A DNA stretch of 64,000 bases from Vibrio albus (GTDB lineage: Bacteria; Pseudomonadota; Gammaproteobacteria; Enterobacterales; Vibrionaceae): NCBI RefSeq assembly GCF_003144035.1, contig NZ_QFWT01000010.1, positions 62,001 to 126,000 of the forward strand, given 5' to 3'. Position 1 is the stretch's first letter. Every line of letters starts with the position of its first letter. Of this stretch, positions 54,605 to 63,032 are shown one piece after another. A program made the translations under genes and the position numbers. The notes beneath the pieces are model-generated. The model saw only the letters and a program-made list of their open reading frames with translations. It ran no database searches and had not been told where the DNA came from.

Positions 54605-54991
54605 TTATTCACATTTGCCAATGATTTCGTGACCATACGAATTATCGATTGAACACAACCAAACTCCCTCTGAGCTTTTGGTAAAAACATAAGTCGCTTT
54701 TCGAATTACTTCTGGGTAATTAGGAGCTGACACAACTGTATTTGCCAAAACTAACGCTGTATCTCCGGTTTCAAGAACTTCTAAACCTTGTTGTTTTACT
54801 TGCAACCCATTCTTGAAATACACAGAGATCGCTTCAAAAGCCTCACGAATAGCAGCTTTACCCTCTGCATTTTTGCCAGGTTCAATAACTAAAATTGCGT
54901 CATCGGCATAGATATCAAGAAGTGTATCGAAATCTTCGGCAACGATTGCATTATCGGCTTTTTTTATTTGTTCAACTATCGGGTGAGTCAT
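54605..54991 (-). CDS. NTF2-like (SnoaL/DUF4440-type) protein
   Basis: A 128-residue cone-shaped alpha+beta-fold protein starting MTHPIVEQIKKADNAIVAED. FDTLLDIYADDAILVIEPG and KAAIREAFEAISVYF are typical of the DUF4440/SnoaL-like group; the rest alternates strands to SSEGVWLCSIDNSYG. TAGGAGGA is well placed upstream of the ATG 54991; a frame from 55057 adds 22 residues and is not supported. Family members are enzymes or ligand-binding proteins; no specific role can be given. A single gene bracketed by repeat copies 1 and 2. Confidence 0.8.
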   Translation of the reverse strand: MTHPIVEQIKKADNAIVAEDFDTLLDIYADDAILVIEPGKNAEGKAAIREAFEAISVYFKNGLQVKQQGLEVLETGDTALVLANTVVSAPNYPEVIRKATYVFTKSSEGVWLCSIDNSYGHEIIGKCE

Positions 54992-55116
54992 GATTCCTCC
55001 TAAGTGCATAATGTAACGGTTGCATACGATATTTATCGAAATATCATAATCAACCATTAAAAAATGTAGGTCAATGACTGCTTAAGGAAAGATGTCTCAC
55101 TTCTTACTCTGACTGA

Positions 55117-55138
55117 TTTGGGGCAAAGGTGTGTTTGC
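55117..55138. repeat. Module-boundary repeat, copy 2
   Basis: TTTGGGGCAAAGGTGT (55117-55132), followed by GTTTGC, is identical over its first 16 bases to copy 3 (59475-59490). It lies between the NTF2-like gene and the LysR gene. Confidence 0.6.
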
Positions 55139-55177
55139 CATGATCGGCGCTAGCACACCTCTGATAACAACATACTA

Positions 55178-56089
55178 TCAACTTAACCACGGCGCTTTTT
55201 GGCATTGATCTTTTAATAGAGATAAAAAGCCAGTGACTCGCGCTGACCTCTCATGCGCAGCAGAACTCACGAGGGCAACAATATCGGCATTTGGAAGCTC
55301 ATAATTTGGCAATAATCGCACTAATTTACCACTATCAATCTGTGATTGAATATCCCATTCAGATCGCATGATAATCCCTAAGTCTCTTAAGGCCCAGTCT
55401 TTAATCACTCTGCCCTCATTACTTGCAAGTGAAGGACGAATTCGAACATTTTCTATGGATCCTGAGACTGTATGAGTAAAGCTCCACAACGTGACATCTT
55501 CATTATTTTCTCTCAACGCAATACATTGATGCTTCTTAAGATCTTGCGGAGTTTCAGGCTGTCCATAACGTGATAAATACTCGGGCGAAGCGCAAACAAA
55601 GCGCTTGTTTGGGGCTAAACTCACCATCTTAAGGCTGGAATCCGTCAGGTGACCAATGTAGATGATAATGTCCCATTTATGATGGTTGGCCCAGTTTGGC
55701 TTATCTGATAACTCTAGCTCCACCTCTAGGCGAGGATGAGCTTTTTTATACTCACCTAATAAAGGGGCTATCACATCGTTGCCAAAGCCAAGGGGCGCCA
55801 ATACTCTTAGACAACCACTGACATCCCCTCTGCTTTCATTGAGTTTATCGGTGAGCTCGTCCAAATCTTCAAGGATCGAAATACCAGTATCAACTAAAAC
55901 GCGCCCTTCTTCTGTTAAGCTAACCACGCGCGAAGGCCGTTGAAGTAACTTAAGCGATAGCTTCTTTTCGATATGTTGAATACGCTGAGTGACTGATGGT
56001 GGCGTTATATTGAGCGTACGAGCCGCATCTGCCAATGTTCTATGGTTAGAAACTACCACAAGAAATCGAATATCTTCTGTCGTTAACAT
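55178..56089 (-). CDS. LysR-family transcriptional regulator
   Basis: A 303-residue regulator. The N-terminal winged helix (1-60) reads DIRFLVVVSNHRTLADAART, then LNITPPSVTQRIQHIEKKLS and LQRPSRVVSLTEEG. The effector-binding domain spans 90-295. It is divergent from the D-amino-acid-type operon at 56202 with only 112 bp between, so it very probably controls that operon and itself from the shared region; a LysR-type T-N11-A site should be there. The ligand is probably an amino acid or its breakdown product (inference). Confidence 0.9.
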   Translation of the reverse strand: MLTTEDIRFLVVVSNHRTLADAARTLNITPPSVTQRIQHIEKKLSLKLLQRPSRVVSLTEEGRVLVDTGISILEDLDELTDKLNESRGDVSGCLRVLAPLGFGNDVIAPLLGEYKKAHPRLEVELELSDKPNWANHHKWDIIIYIGHLTDSSLKMVSLAPNKRFVCASPEYLSRYGQPETPQDLKKHQCIALRENNEDVTLWSFTHTVSGSIENVRIRPSLASNEGRVIKDWALRDLGIIMRSEWDIQSQIDSGKLVRLLPNYELPNADIVALVSSAAHERSARVTGFLSLLKDQCQKAPWLS

Positions 56090-56201
56090 TAACTTCCAAC
56101 CTAATGTATAAGTAGATTTTTGTTAATATAATTCAACTTCTTCCTACTTCATAATCATTTCATCAATAGTTAACTTCACTTTGCAAGTTTAGGTAAATGA
56201 A

Positions 56202-57353
56202 ATGATTAAGCATACGGAACACCCTGATTTAGAAAAAAAATACAATGCCATCGGCACACCATTTCTCTATTTGGATAAACAAAAATTTTTGAGCAACCTT
56301 GCTCAAATGCGCAGCCATATGTCGAAACTAGGCACACCACTAAGGCCCCACTTTAAGACCGTAAAATCGTTAGATGCGCTTCCGTACTTAATTGACTCTA
56401 TAGAGGATCCAATCACTGTATCCACCCTTGAAGAAGCAGAACAGCTTGCCAGTTATGGTTGTAAAGACATTCTCTATGCTGTTGGCATATCAAAAGAAAA
56501 GCTATTGCGAGTCGAACTGCTACTGAAACGTGGTATGAGTATTGTGGTTTTACTTGATAGCATGGAACAAGTCGATTTCGTTAACGCCTACTGTCAAGAA
56601 CGTGGGTGTGTTATTAGCTGCCTGATAGAGATTGATTGCGACGGACACCGAGGTGGAGTAAGTGCAGATTCCGAAGCCCTGATTGCAATGGCTAAGAGCT
56701 TAGGTAAGGGTTTGGGCAATTTTAAAGGGGTGATGCTCCACGCAGGTGAGTCTTACCACTGTAAGTCTCGAGAAGCGTTAAACCAATCCGCCAGTAATGA
56801 AGTAGCGACTGCACAACTTGCGGCGAAACGCCTCGAGTCGGTTGGGATTTACTGCGAAATAGTCAGCGTGGGTTCTACCCCGACGGCATGCTCATACACA
56901 AACACAAGTGGAATCACAGAAGTCAGAGCTGGCGTCTATTCATTGTTTGACTTAGTGATGCATCGGCTTGGAGTATGTACTTTAAACGATATCGCAATCT
57001 CAGTAGTAAGTAGTGTTATTGGACACAACAAATCGAGGGGGCAAATATTTGTTGATGCTGGATGGATGGCTCTTTCTTTAGATAAAGGTCATGACGAACA
57101 ATGTTATGGCGTGGTTCTCCAACCGAATGGCCAAGAGAGTCAAATACTGAAAGTAGTGCAGGTAAATCAAGAGCACGGCATACTCGAAGCGGCTTCTGGA
57201 AGCGAGATCGACTTCGAATGTTTTCCCATTGGTTCTAGAGTACACATCGTCCCAAATCATGCATGCTCTACAAGCGCGATGCACAGTAAATACTATGTCT
57301 TTGACTTGGTCGAGGGTCAAATTGAGCAATGGCAACGTGTTTCAGGGTGGTAA
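56202..57353 (+). CDS. D-threonine aldolase / D-serine dehydratase-like PLP enzyme
   Basis: A 383-residue fold-type III PLP enzyme with an alanine-racemase-like barrel. The PLP-Lys is in RPHFKTVKS (Lys52). YAVGISKEKL, EIDCDGHRGGV, LHAGESYHC and SVGSTPTAC (phosphate-binding Gly loop) follow. The C-terminal PNHACSTSAM (His353, Cys355) matches the metal-binding His-x-Cys of eukaryote-type D-serine dehydratases and D-threonine aldolases. Which substrate it uses, D-Ser, D-Thr or a 3-hydroxy D-amino acid, cannot be told from sequence. First gene of a three-gene run behind the divergent LysR gene. Confidence 0.82.
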   Translation: MIKHTEHPDLEKKYNAIGTPFLYLDKQKFLSNLAQMRSHMSKLGTPLRPHFKTVKSLDALPYLIDSIEDPITVSTLEEAEQLASYGCKDILYAVGISKEKLLRVELLLKRGMSIVVLLDSMEQVDFVNAYCQERGCVISCLIEIDCDGHRGGVSADSEALIAMAKSLGKGLGNFKGVMLHAGESYHCKSREALNQSASNEVATAQLAAKRLESVGIYCEIVSVGSTPTACSYTNTSGITEVRAGVYSLFDLVMHRLGVCTLNDIAISVVSSVIGHNKSRGQIFVDAGWMALSLDKGHDEQCYGVVLQPNGQESQILKVVQVNQEHGILEAASGSEIDFECFPIGSRVHIVPNHACSTSAMHSKYYVFDLVEGQIEQWQRVSGW

Positions 57354-57355
57354 AC

Positions 57356-58279
57356 ATGATTTATCTAGATGAAAAAACGACAGCAGCGTTAATTTCTCAC
57401 GAGCTGGCATACAAAGCGGTCAAAGCGGCATTTTCTTCAGTACAAGATCAGCACTCATCAATATTTCCGGTCGTTAACGCATCAGGCCCGATCGAAGGCT
57501 CAATGTTTTCACTCAAATCAGCATGCACAAATCAATTACTTGGTTGGAAAATGGGAAGCTATTGGCCTTGCAATAATCAGTTTGGGCGACCGAACCATGG
57601 TACTCATATCTTTCTTCTTTCACCGGATACGGGGGAAATGAAAGCCATTTTGTCAGCAAGTTTGGTCAATGCCTACCGAACTGCAGCAGCTGATGCCATC
57701 GCTGTTGATCTACTGGCGAGACAAGATTCATCTGTACTCGCGTTATTTGGCACAGGTCATCAAGCTAAATACGAAGCGCTTGCCATTTCAAAAGTTAGGA
57801 ATCTATCTAAAGTCCTGATTGTTGGTAGAAATCAGACTAACGCCAACCAACTAGCGAAAGAGCTAAGCAAAGAAGGGTTAACAACAGACATCAAATCCGC
57901 TCAAGAAGCCTGTGAAAGCGCAGATATTATTGTTACCGTTACAGCGTCCACCGCTCCTTTGTTTGAATCTTCATGGGTAAAACCTGGAACTCATATTTCT
58001 GCAATGGGAGCAGATAAAATAGGAAAACAGGAACTTCCACCATCGCTATTTGAGAACGCCACCCTCTATTGTGATTATTTATCTCAGTCCAAAACGATTG
58101 GTGAGTTCCAGCATGCGCCAGATAAAGAGATCTATCAGATCGGTGACAAGCTTCAATTAAAAGAAAGGAACAAAAACGACATTACTATTTTTGATAGCTC
58201 AGGAATTGCCTATCAAGATCTTTATATTGCGCAAATAGTTTTAGATAAATACCTATCCAAGGGAGATGACCATGAATAA
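57356..58279 (+). CDS. Ornithine cyclodeaminase / mu-crystallin family protein
   Basis: A 307-residue NAD(P)-binding protein. The N-terminal substrate part has KSACTNQLLGWKMGSYWPCN, where other members bind the amino acid; the Rossmann part has LALFGTGHQAKYEALAISKV (GxGxxA-type) and VTVTASTAPLFESSWVKPGT HISAMGAD. The family includes ornithine cyclodeaminase, alanine dehydrogenase and ketimine reductases. The start is the ATG 57356, two bases after the previous stop; an earlier frame start would overlap that gene. In context it could reduce an imine or deaminate the product of the PLP enzyme. Confidence 0.82.
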   Translation: MIYLDEKTTAALISHELAYKAVKAAFSSVQDQHSSIFPVVNASGPIEGSMFSLKSACTNQLLGWKMGSYWPCNNQFGRPNHGTHIFLLSPDTGEMKAILSASLVNAYRTAAADAIAVDLLARQDSSVLALFGTGHQAKYEALAISKVRNLSKVLIVGRNQTNANQLAKELSKEGLTTDIKSAQEACESADIIVTVTASTAPLFESSWVKPGTHISAMGADKIGKQELPPSLFENATLYCDYLSQSKTIGEFQHAPDKEIYQIGDKLQLKERNKNDITIFDSSGIAYQDLYIAQIVLDKYLSKGDDHE

Positions 58280-58745
58280 CGTTAGCTTTTTAAAAATAAA
58301 CGGTAACACCATCGATGACATTATCGACCTCTCTGTGGAAGAGTCCCAAAAACATCTCATTGCTAATAACGCAGAATGGCTTGCAGAGGCGAGTTTCAAC
58401 GACGATAGCGTCAGTTACGGCATTTATTTAGACGACAAGCCAGCAGGGCTCATCTCTCTTATCGATCCAAGACTACTCGACAAGTTCGATGATCACTTTC
58501 AAAAGGATCATTTGTACGTGTGGCGCGTCATGATTGACCATCGTTTTCAAGGAAAGGGATTGGGAAATCAAGCGATTAACTTTAGTAAGCGATACGCTTC
58601 CATTATCGGTTTACAAGGCGTGTCCCTGACAACAATGGATAAAGAGGAAGGGAATGCTCTCCATATTTACCAAAAGCTCGGATTTATACCAACGGGTAGA
58701 AGACTTGATGATGAAATTGAATTAATTTTTAGCTTCAAGATATGA
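58272..58745 (+). CDS. GNAT-family N-acetyltransferase
   Basis: A 157-residue acetyltransferase. Motif A reads VWRVMIDHRFQGKGLGNQAI (about 85-104), with the acetyl-CoA pyrophosphate loop Q-G-K-G-L-G-N, and motif B YQKLGFIPTGRR (about 137-148). It is of the SpeG/RimI-like type, with an unknown acceptor. GGGAG is correctly spaced for the ATG 58272, which lies inside the 3' end of the previous gene (overlap 8 bp), so it is the third coupled gene of the operon and may acetylate an amino-acid product. Confidence 0.85.
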   Translation: MNNVSFLKINGNTIDDIIDLSVEESQKHLIANNAEWLAEASFNDDSVSYGIYLDDKPAGLISLIDPRLLDKFDDHFQKDHLYVWRVMIDHRFQGKGLGNQAINFSKRYASIIGLQGVSLTTMDKEEGNALHIYQKLGFIPTGRRLDDEIELIFSFKI

Positions 58746-58885
58746 TTTAATAATCGGTTTAGATGGTTCAATAAATTACTAACAATTAAACCTTATAGTA
58801 AAACATGAAATAATTATTTTAATCTTACAATCACTCGTTAATTAACACGTAAAAACGAATTTTAATTTATCAATTTGGAGAGCTA

Positions 58886-59239
58886 GTGAAAAACATACCT
58901 GTATATGCCATTTTTATTATTTTATTTTCAGGGTGTAACTATGAGTATGAATCATACTCGGAATCATATACCTCAAAGATTATTAAAAATGTTGTGCTAG
59001 ACATAGAATGTGTTAAATCTTCTCTTGATAAAAATTTAGAATTTAATACAGTGACTGAAAGTAAAAACTCTCTTCGAACCAGCATTTCGGATATTGAAGT
59101 GCAAATAAAGGTGACTGAGAATGAATTAGTCATCGTGTCTAAATACAAAACAGAGAGTAAACATGACAAGAATATTTATATTGTAAGTGCTGTTGGAAAG
59201 AGAGTTGAAAGAATCATTTTTAATGATTGTGATTATTAA
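58886..59239 (+). CDS. Small lipoprotein
   Basis: A 117-residue protein starting at a GTG with TTGGAGAG upstream. The signal MKNIPVYAIFIILFSGC has a lipobox ending in Cys17; after the Cys come NYEYESYSESYTSK, an unusual Tyr/Ser/Glu-rich stretch. Two further Cys occur in IECVKSS and NDCDY and may form a disulfide. AT-rich. I do not recognise a family. It lies about 140 bp after the GNAT gene, possibly in a separate unit, and is bounded on the right by repeat copy 3. Confidence 0.6.
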   Translation: MKNIPVYAIFIILFSGCNYEYESYSESYTSKIIKNVVLDIECVKSSLDKNLEFNTVTESKNSLRTSISDIEVQIKVTENELVIVSKYKTESKHDKNIYIVSAVGKRVERIIFNDCDY

Positions 59240-59474
59240 AAATGAACATCACCGTCTAAATAATTGCATCCTTGCTTATAAAGTTCATGAGTTCCATCAG
59301 CTTGAAAATTTATAGTTAACCCTGTTTATTGATAACATTTTCTAGACAAGCTAATAGAATCGAATTTATATGCATACAGTCAAGTAAAGAGTGTTATTGC
59401 TGGTAACTTGGCATTAGCCAAATTCAAGTAAAATAAATGAATTACTCCCATTCAATTTCACAAGGCTAGCAAGC

Positions 59475-59490
59475 TTTGGGGCAAAGGTGT
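59475..59490. repeat. Module-boundary repeat, copy 3
   Basis: TTTGGGGCAAAGGTGT, identical over 16 bases to copy 2. The two copies bracket the LysR-PLP-OCD-GNAT-lipoprotein block (about 4.3 kb). Confidence 0.6.
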
Positions 59491-59528
59491 TTCAGAACCT
59501 GTCGTCCCGACGGATTTTACCCGAAGGA

Positions 59529-59562
59529 TAAAAAAACAAGTCCACCTGTTTCGATGGACTTG
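59529..59562 (-). terminator. Terminator after the small basic protein gene
   Basis: CAAGTCCA (59537-59544) and TGGACTTG (59555-59562) form an 8-bp stem; on the minus strand a T7 run follows. It lies 11 bp past the stop of the small gene at 59573-59713. Confidence 0.82.
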
Positions 59563-59572
59563 CTTTGCTTAT

Positions 59573-59713
59573 TTATTTACCTCTCGGTGAGACACTGCTT
59601 CTACGCGGAGCATTGACTCTTCCGCCATGATGTTTGCCAATATTACTTGGACAGTGTTTGTCATGGTCAAAGTGACTGGATAATGGGCCTCTTCCTTTAC
59701 CGCCTCTTGGCAT
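59573..59713 (-). CDS. 46-residue basic, His/Gly/Arg-rich small protein
   Basis: A leftward ORF with the Shine-Dalgarno AAGGGGG four bases before its ATG and a terminator directly after its stop. The protein reads MPRGGKGRGPLSSHFDHDKH, then CPSNIGKHHGGRVNAPRRSS and VSPRGK. It is rich in Arg, Lys, Gly and His, has a single Cys, and has no membrane segment. I know no family; a nucleic-acid- or metal-binding peptide is a guess. Signals at both ends argue that it is a real gene despite its length. Confidence 0.6.
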   Translation of the reverse strand: MPRGGKGRGPLSSHFDHDKHCPSNIGKHHGGRVNAPRRSSVSPRGK

Positions 59714-60070
59714 AATTCCCCCTTAGTGAATTTTACTCACGATGGGTGACAGGAACCTTCTATTCTAAGTCTAGTTGATCCTGATTTATCACGACGGAAT
59801 ACAGCTCAAATCTCGCAATTTCAATCAAGCAAAACCTGGGGCGTATTAACGTTTCAATTTAGAGCCGGTGATGACTGAAAAAGTCTTTAGCCAAGGCTAC
59901 CCAACGACCAATTCCCGATTTGACAGGTAAAGTGTTACAATCATTCCATTCGAAAATTTTGGTGAACACAATACCATCGGTGCTGGAAGCTGTTATGGCA
60001 AACTATTTTTTAACAAAACGGTTTGCTACTCCACCAGCATAATCACAAAGTAAAAGGGCATATTTTTTTA
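59714..60070. other. Intergenic region upstream of rbgA
   Basis: About 357 bp without a recognisable gene, carrying the divergent promoters for the small basic protein gene and rbgA. A partly similar GGGGC sequence (CCTGGGGCGTATTAACG) lies near 59826. Confidence 0.45.
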
Positions 60071-61015
60071 ATGGTTAATAACACAATTCAATGGTTTCCG
60101 GGGCATATGCATAAAGCACGTAAGGAAATCGAAGAAGTCGTTCCGCAGATTGATGTGATTATCGAAGTGCTGGATGCCCGCATACCTTTCAGTAGTGAAA
60201 ACCCTCTTATTTCTTCTATTCGTGGCGATAAGCCTTGCGTGAAGGTGCTGAACAAGCGTGATCTGGCCGATCCGGAGCTGACACAGTTATGGATTGATCA
60301 CTTTGAAAAAGAAAATGACGTAAAAGCCATGGCAATCACCACTGCCAACCCTCAGGAAGTACACAAGATAATGGAGTTGTGTCGTAAACTGGCTCCACAT
60401 CGTGAAGCGATGGGGAAAAACATCCGCACCATGATCATGGGGATCCCGAATGTCGGCAAATCAACCATCATCAATACTCTGGCAGGTAGAACCATTGCCC
60501 AGACAGGCAACCAGCCTGCGGTCACCCGCCGCCAGCAACGCATTAACCTGCAAAATGGGATTGTATTGTCGGATACTCCGGGGATTCTGTGGCCGAAAGT
60601 AGAAAACCCGCACAGCGGTTTCCGCCTTGCGGCTACAGGTGCAGTCAAAGATACCGCCATGGAGTATGACGAGGTTGCATTTTATACCGTTGAGTATCTT
60701 GCGAAACAGTACCCTGATCTGCTTAAAGAAAGATATCAGATTGATGAACTGCCAGAGACAGAAATTGAGCTGATGGAAGCGATTGGTGCAAAACGGGGCT
60801 GTCTGCGGGCCGGTGGCCGTGTTGACCTCCACAAGGCATCAGAAATTCTGCTGCATGAACTGCGTAACGGCACTCTGGGTCAGGTAACACTGGAACTACC
60901 GGAGATGATCACCCAGGAACTGATCGAAGTAGAGATAGAAGCGACCAGAAAAGCAGAAGAAAAAGCGAAAAAGAAAGAAGAACGCAGAAAGCGTTACCTG
61001 AAGAATAAAAAATAA
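60071..61015 (+). CDS. rbgA: Ribosome biogenesis GTPase YlqF/RbgA
   Basis: A 314-residue circularly permuted GTPase that helps late assembly of the 50S subunit. Motif order is G4 VLNKRDLADP (59-68), G1 GIPNVGKST (124-132), G2 region with PAVTRRQQ and G3 DTPGILWPK (168-176). The C-terminal part is helical, ending in a strongly basic tail (EEKAKKKEERRKRYLKNKK) expected to contact rRNA. I start at the ATG 60071 (MVNNTIQWFPGHM); an in-frame ATG at 60023 adds 16 residues before the conserved start. A terminator follows. Confidence 0.94.
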   Translation: MVNNTIQWFPGHMHKARKEIEEVVPQIDVIIEVLDARIPFSSENPLISSIRGDKPCVKVLNKRDLADPELTQLWIDHFEKENDVKAMAITTANPQEVHKIMELCRKLAPHREAMGKNIRTMIMGIPNVGKSTIINTLAGRTIAQTGNQPAVTRRQQRINLQNGIVLSDTPGILWPKVENPHSGFRLAATGAVKDTAMEYDEVAFYTVEYLAKQYPDLLKERYQIDELPETEIELMEAIGAKRGCLRAGGRVDLHKASEILLHELRNGTLGQVTLELPEMITQELIEVEIEATRKAEEKAKKKEERRKRYLKNKK

Positions 61016-61050
61016 TCAGACGAGATATGGAGAGTGTAAATAAATCTGTG

Positions 61051-61081
61051 AAAAAGGCGTACCGAACAAGCACGCCTTTTA
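61051..61081. terminator. Terminator after rbgA
   Basis: AAAAGGCGT (61052-61060) and ACGCCTTTT (61072-61080) form a 9-bp stem with an 11-base loop and a T-rich end, 36 bp past the stop. Confidence 0.88.
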
Positions 61082-61623
61082 TTCCTCGTGACTCAATCGT
61101 GAGTGTGCGGAGCTGAGATCGCAAAGTTTGTATCCCAACATTTTTACGAGGTCTAAGAGTTGATTATGTATCCAACCAAATTGTCTGTAAGGTTTCCATT
61201 CCTCCATGTTGTTGGGTCATATTTACCTTACACTTTAAGTCTGGCCTATTTTAGTGAAAACGCAAATAAATATATCAAATTTATACACCTATAGGTCTCG
61301 TGATGCAGATCTATGGCCTTCACCAAGAACCTCATTTTTGTGATATTAGATTGCATTGATGGAGTGAATAAAGCCTTTATTGCCAGAATATTTGTGCTAA
61401 CATGCGACGCTCATCACACTCGGTAGCCACCAACATTAAGGAGATTGTTTTTACCCGCCATGCCTAGAGTTATCAGGTTTTCCCACTCTTCCACTTTCTT
61501 TCTTACCAGGCGGACTCTTTCCACTTTACTGCACTGTTCAGAACCTTAGCTACTTTATCCGTTGGAATTGTTTATTAATGTAATTTTAGTTTCTTATCCT
61601 TCAATAAAGAGGTTTCTAACCTA
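61082..61623. other. Long leader/intergenic region upstream of clcA
   Basis: About 540 bp without a convincing gene. A pyrimidine-rich stretch (61475-61540) with repeated CTTTCC and CCACTTT motifs precedes clcA. A 29-codon frame from 61460 lacks a spaced ribosome-binding site. A long regulated 5' leader is possible. Confidence 0.45.
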
Positions 61624-63021
61624 ATGACCAAAAAAGAGAAAATAAAGCATTCTTTGCTTGCTCGGATGCCTAAAGATGCGATAAACCAGTTTCTCTCAAA
61701 AGACAAAACCCCAGTTTCCGTTTTACTTATGTCTTTACTGGTCGGCATTCTTGCCGGTCTTGTCGGTACTTACTTTGAGTTAGCCGTTCACTTTATTTCC
61801 GAAACTCGTACTGAGTGGCTCAAAAGTGAAATCAGCCATACAGTTCCACTGTGGCTTGCCGCCTTTCTGATCAGTGGGTTTCTTGCTTTTATCGGTTATT
61901 TTCTTGTTCACCGCTTTGCTCCCGAAGCAGCCGGATCCGGTATTCCGGAAATTGAAGGTGCGATGGATGGTATTCGCCCAGTCCGTTGGTGGCGGGTATT
62001 GCCGGTAAAATTCTTTGGTGGTATGGGTGCTTTAGGTTCAGGTATGGTGTTAGGCCGTGAAGGCCCTACAGTGCAAATGGGCGGGGCAATTGGCCGAATG
62101 ATTACCGACATTTTCCGCATTAAAAATGATGACACCAAGCATTCGTTATTAGCTTCCGGTGCTGCCGGTGGCTTGGCTGCGGCTTTTAACGCACCACTAG
62201 CTGGTATCATGTTTGTCGTTGAAGAAATGCGTCCCCAGTTCCGTTACTCTCTGATATCCATCAAGGCCGTTATCATCGCTTCTATTTCGGCGAATATCGT
62301 CTTTAGGATGATTAAAGGACAAGATGCGGTGATTACCATGCCGCAGTACGCTCCACCGGAGCTTCCGGCCTTATTTCTGTTCCTTCTTTTAGGTGTGTTA
62401 TTCGGTATTTTTGGAGTGATTTTTAACCGTTTAGTCACCTTTTCACAAGATATGTTCACTAAGATCCATAAGCATATACGCAGCCGTTACCTGCTTACCG
62501 GAACATTAATTGGTGGTACTTTCGGTCTTCTTCTTTTATATGTACCTGAACTGACAGCAGGCGGGATCTGGCTTATTCCTCATATTACGAACGGTGATTA
62601 CGGTGCTGGCTTCCTTCTTCTTCTTTTCCTGGGCCGGATTCTGACAACACTGGTGTGTTTTGGCTCCGGGGCTCCTGGCGGGATATTTGCGCCGATGCTG
62701 GCACTAGGAACCTTATTTGGGTATGCGTTTGGCTTAATAGCAAGAAGCATTTACCCTGAGCTGGATATCGATGCAGGCATGTTTGCCATTGCAGGTATGG
62801 GGGCGTTATTTGCGGCAACCGTTAGAGCCCCGATTACCGGTATTTTACTGGTTATTGAAATGACCAATAACTATTATCTGATTCTGCCATTGATCACGAC
62901 TTGCCTGGGAGCCGTTATCTTCGCACAGATGCTTGGTGGTCAGCCTATATATAGTCAGTTGCTACGCCGGAGCCTGAAGAATACCAAATTACGGCAGGAA
63001 GATTTACCCGATCAACAGTAA
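61624..63021 (+). CDS. clcA: H+/Cl- exchange transporter ClcA
   Basis: A 465-residue CLC-type antiporter that exchanges two Cl- for one H+ and supports acid resistance. Signature segments: GSGIPEIEGAM (104-114, Ser of the Cl- site), GREGPTVQMGG (144-154, gating Glu146), and VVEEMRPQFRYSL (198-210, internal proton Glu201, equivalent to E. coli Glu203). GAPGGIFAPMLALGTLFGYA near residue 350 contains the second pore loop, and the C-terminal Tyr-containing segment (NNYYLILPL) closes the Cl- site. All residues for exchange are present. Convergent with the HAD gene. Confidence 0.96.
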   Translation: MTKKEKIKHSLLARMPKDAINQFLSKDKTPVSVLLMSLLVGILAGLVGTYFELAVHFISETRTEWLKSEISHTVPLWLAAFLISGFLAFIGYFLVHRFAPEAAGSGIPEIEGAMDGIRPVRWWRVLPVKFFGGMGALGSGMVLGREGPTVQMGGAIGRMITDIFRIKNDDTKHSLLASGAAGGLAAAFNAPLAGIMFVVEEMRPQFRYSLISIKAVIIASISANIVFRMIKGQDAVITMPQYAPPELPALFLFLLLGVLFGIFGVIFNRLVTFSQDMFTKIHKHIRSRYLLTGTLIGGTFGLLLLYVPELTAGGIWLIPHITNGDYGAGFLLLLFLGRILTTLVCFGSGAPGGIFAPMLALGTLFGYAFGLIARSIYPELDIDAGMFAIAGMGALFAATVRAPITGILLVIEMTNNYYLILPLITTCLGAVIFAQMLGGQPIYSQLLRRSLKNTKLRQEDLPDQQ

Positions 63022-63032
63022 TCTGGCTGCAG

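Noticed and set aside
61460..61549. 29-codon leader peptide upstream of clcA
   Set aside because: The nearest AAGGAG is about 17 bases from the ATG and the peptide has no attenuator-like codon run.
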